A DNA stretch of 8,073 bases from an uncultured Oscillospiraceae bacterium (lineage in GTDB: Bacteria; Bacillota; Clostridia; Oscillospirales; Ruminococcaceae), in the NCBI GenBank assembly GCA_958403605.1, contig CATXYA010000058.1, positions 1 through 8,073 of the forward strand. Reading direction: 5' to 3'. The position numbers and the translations under genes are program-made. The notes below the pieces were generated by a model that made no database searches, was not told the DNA's origin, and worked only from the letters and a program-made list of their open reading frames with translations. Below, piece by piece: positions 6,804 through 8,073 of the stretch (positions are counted from its first letter, which is position 1; every line of letters starts with the position of its first letter).

Positions 6804-6827
6804 AAAAAGGCGGACCGCCGCTTTTTT
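6804..6827 (+). terminator. Terminator-like hairpin upstream of the binding-protein gene
   Basis: GCGG (6810-6813) pairs with CCGC (6818-6821) around loop ACCG. The stem continues with a G-U pair and an AAAAA/TTTTT run, giving a 10-bp stem ending in six T residues. It ends 27 nt before the binding-protein start, just ahead of the ribosome binding site, the position of an attenuator or of a terminator closing the ATPase-permease transcript. The core is only four G-C pairs, so partial readthrough is plausible. Confidence 0.55.
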
Positions 6828-6854
6828 AATAGAAGGAAAGGTGTTGGTTTTCGA

Positions 6855-7856
6855 ATGAAAAAGAGGATCATGGCACTCTGTCTGGCCTGCGCGCTGGCGC
6901 TCACAGTCTTTGCGGGCTGCGGCGCCAAAACGGAGAATGTGAAGGTGCGGCTGTGCGAGGTGACGCACTCCATCTTCTACGCGCCGCAGTATGTGGCGCT
7001 GAACAAGGGCTTTTTCGCCGACGAGGGGCTGGACGTGGAGCTGTCCAACGGCGGTGGCGCCGACAAGGTGATGAGCGCCGTCCTGTCCAACGACATCGAC
7101 ATCGGCTTTGCGGGGCCCGAGGCCTCCATCTACGTGTACAACGAGGGCCGGGACGATTTCACCCAGGTGTTCGCCCAGGTGACCCGGCGCGACGGCAGTT
7201 TCCTGGTGGGCCGCGAGCCGGAGCCGGATTTTGCCTGGACGGACCTGGCGGGCAAGCACATCCTGCCGGGCCGCAAGGGCGGCGTGCCGTACATGGCCTT
7301 TGAGTACGCCATCAAGAAAAACGGCATGGACCCGGCCACGGACCTGCTGCTGGACAATTCCATCCAGTTCGACAACATGACGGGCGCGTTTTTGGGCGGC
7401 ACGGCGGACTATGTCACCATGTTCGAGCCGACGGCCTCGGCGGTGGAAGCCGAGGGCAAGGGCTACATCGTGGCCGCCGTGGGCGACGAGGCGGGCGAGA
7501 TGCCCTACACGGCCTATTTCGCCAAAAAGAGCTATCTGGCCGAGCACGGCGACATCATCCAGAAATTCACGAACGCGCTGTTCCGCGCGCAGCAATGGGT
7601 GGAGGGCCACTCCGCCGCCGAGGTGGCCGCGGCCGTGAAGGACAGCTTTGCCGACACGGACACCGCCATTTTGGAGAGCGCCATCCAGCGCTACAAGGAC
7701 GTGGGCGCCTACAGCACCGATCCCCTGCTGACGCAGGAGAACTTCGAGCTGCTGCAGACGGTGATGACCAGCGCGGGCGAGCTGTCCCAGCAGGCCCCCT
7801 ACGACCAGGTGGTGAACACCGCCTTCGCCGAAAAGGCCATTGCGGGCGGCAAGTGA
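6855..7856 (+). CDS. ABC importer substrate-binding lipoprotein (NMT1/THI5-like)
   Basis: This is a 333-residue lipoprotein receptor for the importer. MKKR, a hydrophobic core and VFAGC form a type II signal peptide with the lipidated Cys at residue 22; Phe at -3 is a tolerated but not ideal lipobox residue. The segment IFYAPQYVALNKGFFADEGL (40-59) and the later SNDIDIGFAGPEASI (78-92) are typical of NMT1/SsuA/ThiY-like periplasmic-binding folds. The chosen ATG directly precedes the signal peptide and has AAAGGTG about 11 nt upstream; a longer in-frame start at 6783 would put 24 residues, encoded by hairpin DNA, before the signal. A 114-nt gap with three hairpins separates it from the permease gene, unlike the tight ATPase-permease overlap, so its expression may be set separately. 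The ligand cannot be read from sequence; the Cys-rich THI5 synthase motif is absent. Confidence 0.9.
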   Translation: MKKRIMALCLACALALTVFAGCGAKTENVKVRLCEVTHSIFYAPQYVALNKGFFADEGLDVELSNGGGADKVMSAVLSNDIDIGFAGPEASIYVYNEGRDDFTQVFAQVTRRDGSFLVGREPEPDFAWTDLAGKHILPGRKGGVPYMAFEYAIKKNGMDPATDLLLDNSIQFDNMTGAFLGGTADYVTMFEPTASAVEAEGKGYIVAAVGDEAGEMPYTAYFAKKSYLAEHGDIIQKFTNALFRAQQWVEGHSAAEVAAAVKDSFADTDTAILESAIQRYKDVGAYSTDPLLTQENFELLQTVMTSAGELSQQAPYDQVVNTAFAEKAIAGGK

Positions 7857-7873
7857 GCGAAACTTAAAAAGGC

Positions 7874-7904
7874 GCCGGACGGGGTTTTCCCCGTCCGGCT
7901 TTTT
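7874..7904 (+). terminator. Intrinsic terminator of the importer operon
   Basis: GCCGGACGGGG (7874-7884) pairs perfectly with CCCCGTCCGGC (7889-7899) around loop TTTT, followed by TTTTT (7900-7904). An A-run precedes the stem. It starts 17 nt after the stop of the binding-protein gene and is the strongest terminator in the window. Confidence 0.93.
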
Positions 7905-7915
7905 CAGCGGCTGCG

Positions 7916-7965
7916 CGCCCCCTCATCCGTCAGCCGCTTTGCGGCTGACACCTTCCCACGGTGGA
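7916..7965 (-). repeat. Short interspersed repeat, right copy, probably truncated
   Basis: CGCCCCCTCATCCG (7916-7929) is the exact reverse complement of the end of the left copy, and CACCTTCCC (7949-7957) matches its other conserved block. The middle is a perfect 9-bp hairpin (7929-7937 with 7941-7949, loop TTT). The terminal hairpin seen in the left copy (CCTTCCCCC-GGT-GGGGGAAGG) is incomplete here: CCTTCCCACGGTGGA is followed by unrelated sequence, so the outer arm seems lost. It lies 11 nt beyond the importer terminator. Confidence 0.65.
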
Positions 7966-7974
7966 GCAATGTCA

Positions 7975-8073
7975 TCAATTTAAGGATTCTTTGTGATAAA
8001 AGTAATTCGGTGGAGGATCGAATATCAGGAAACAACCTTGTATCCTGCTCACTGCTTCGCATTTCGCGGGGGG
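7975..8073 (-). CDS. Possible C-terminal fragment of an unknown protein, open at the window edge
   Basis: A minus-strand frame enters from the right edge with no start in view and ends with TGA at 7977-7975. It encodes 32 residues that include EAVSRIQGCFLIFDPPP and NYFYHKESLN. The DNA is visibly less GC-rich than the seven main genes, with codons such as ATA, TTA and AAT. I do not recognise the sequence. It could be the tail of a gene to the right, a mobile-element remnant or a chance frame within an extended repeat. No ribosome binding site or start can be assessed. Confidence 0.25.
   Translation of the reverse strand, partial: PPAKCEAVSRIQGCFLIFDPPPNYFYHKESLN

Noticed and set aside
6783..6854. 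N-terminal extension of the binding protein by 24 residues
   Set aside because: It would be encoded by the hairpin region and would bury the lipoprotein signal peptide; the ATG at 6855 has a ribosome binding site and begins the signal peptide directly.
6756..7610. Minus-strand frame (284 residues) opposite the binding-protein gene
   Set aside because: Antisense to a gene with a clear signal peptide and family motifs; its composition is typical of a shadow frame.
1..8073. CRISPR array, tRNA, rRNA or complete insertion sequence
   Set aside because: No regularly spaced direct repeats, no cloverleaf or rRNA-like sequence, and no transposase gene were seen on either strand.

Overview
The window looks like a chromosomal segment of a GC-rich, Gram-positive-type (Clostridia) bacterium, most plausibly an Oscillospiraceae/Ruminococcaceae gut commensal. 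This is inferred from the strong AGGAGG-type ribosome binding sites, the lipoprotein-type solute receptor, U-tract terminators, the codon bias, and short interspersed repeats of a kind I associate with that group. No rRNA, tRNA or other marker fixes the taxonomy.

Layout: two ABC-transporter operons diverge from a 253-bp intergenic region (4921-5173). Leftward on the minus strand are four overlapping genes: an ATPase (4920-3841), an ABC-2 type permease (3857-2991), a GldG-family membrane-anchored protein (2994-1552) and a DUF4340 protein (1552-152). A strong terminator lies 4 nt past the last stop. This is the Gld-like (GldA/GldF/GldG plus DUF4340) set, best read as one envelope-associated ABC complex of unknown substrate. 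Rightward on the plus strand are three genes of a SsuABC/TauABC/ThiXYZ-type importer: an ATPase (5174-5941), a permease (5928-6740, overlapping by 14 nt) and a lipoprotein substrate-binding protein of the NMT1/THI5-like fold (6855-7856). A strong terminator follows. The substrate cannot be named from sequence (sulfonate, taurine, pyrimidine/thiamine precursor or a related small molecule).

The non-coding DNA is the most unusual part. Three consecutive hairpins, two of them terminator-like, lie between the permease and the binding-protein genes. The importer has a leader with two strong stem-loops just before its first ribosome binding site. Copies of one short interspersed repeat lie in inverted orientation just outside the terminators of both operons. 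The right-hand copy seems to break off into an AT-richer stretch with a minus-strand reading frame running off the window edge.

All seven main genes appear intact, with conserved motifs in place. I saw no CRISPR array, RNA gene, phage gene or complete insertion sequence. The gene content is recognisable; what may be undescribed is the regulatory architecture, together with the unknown role of the Gld-like complex.
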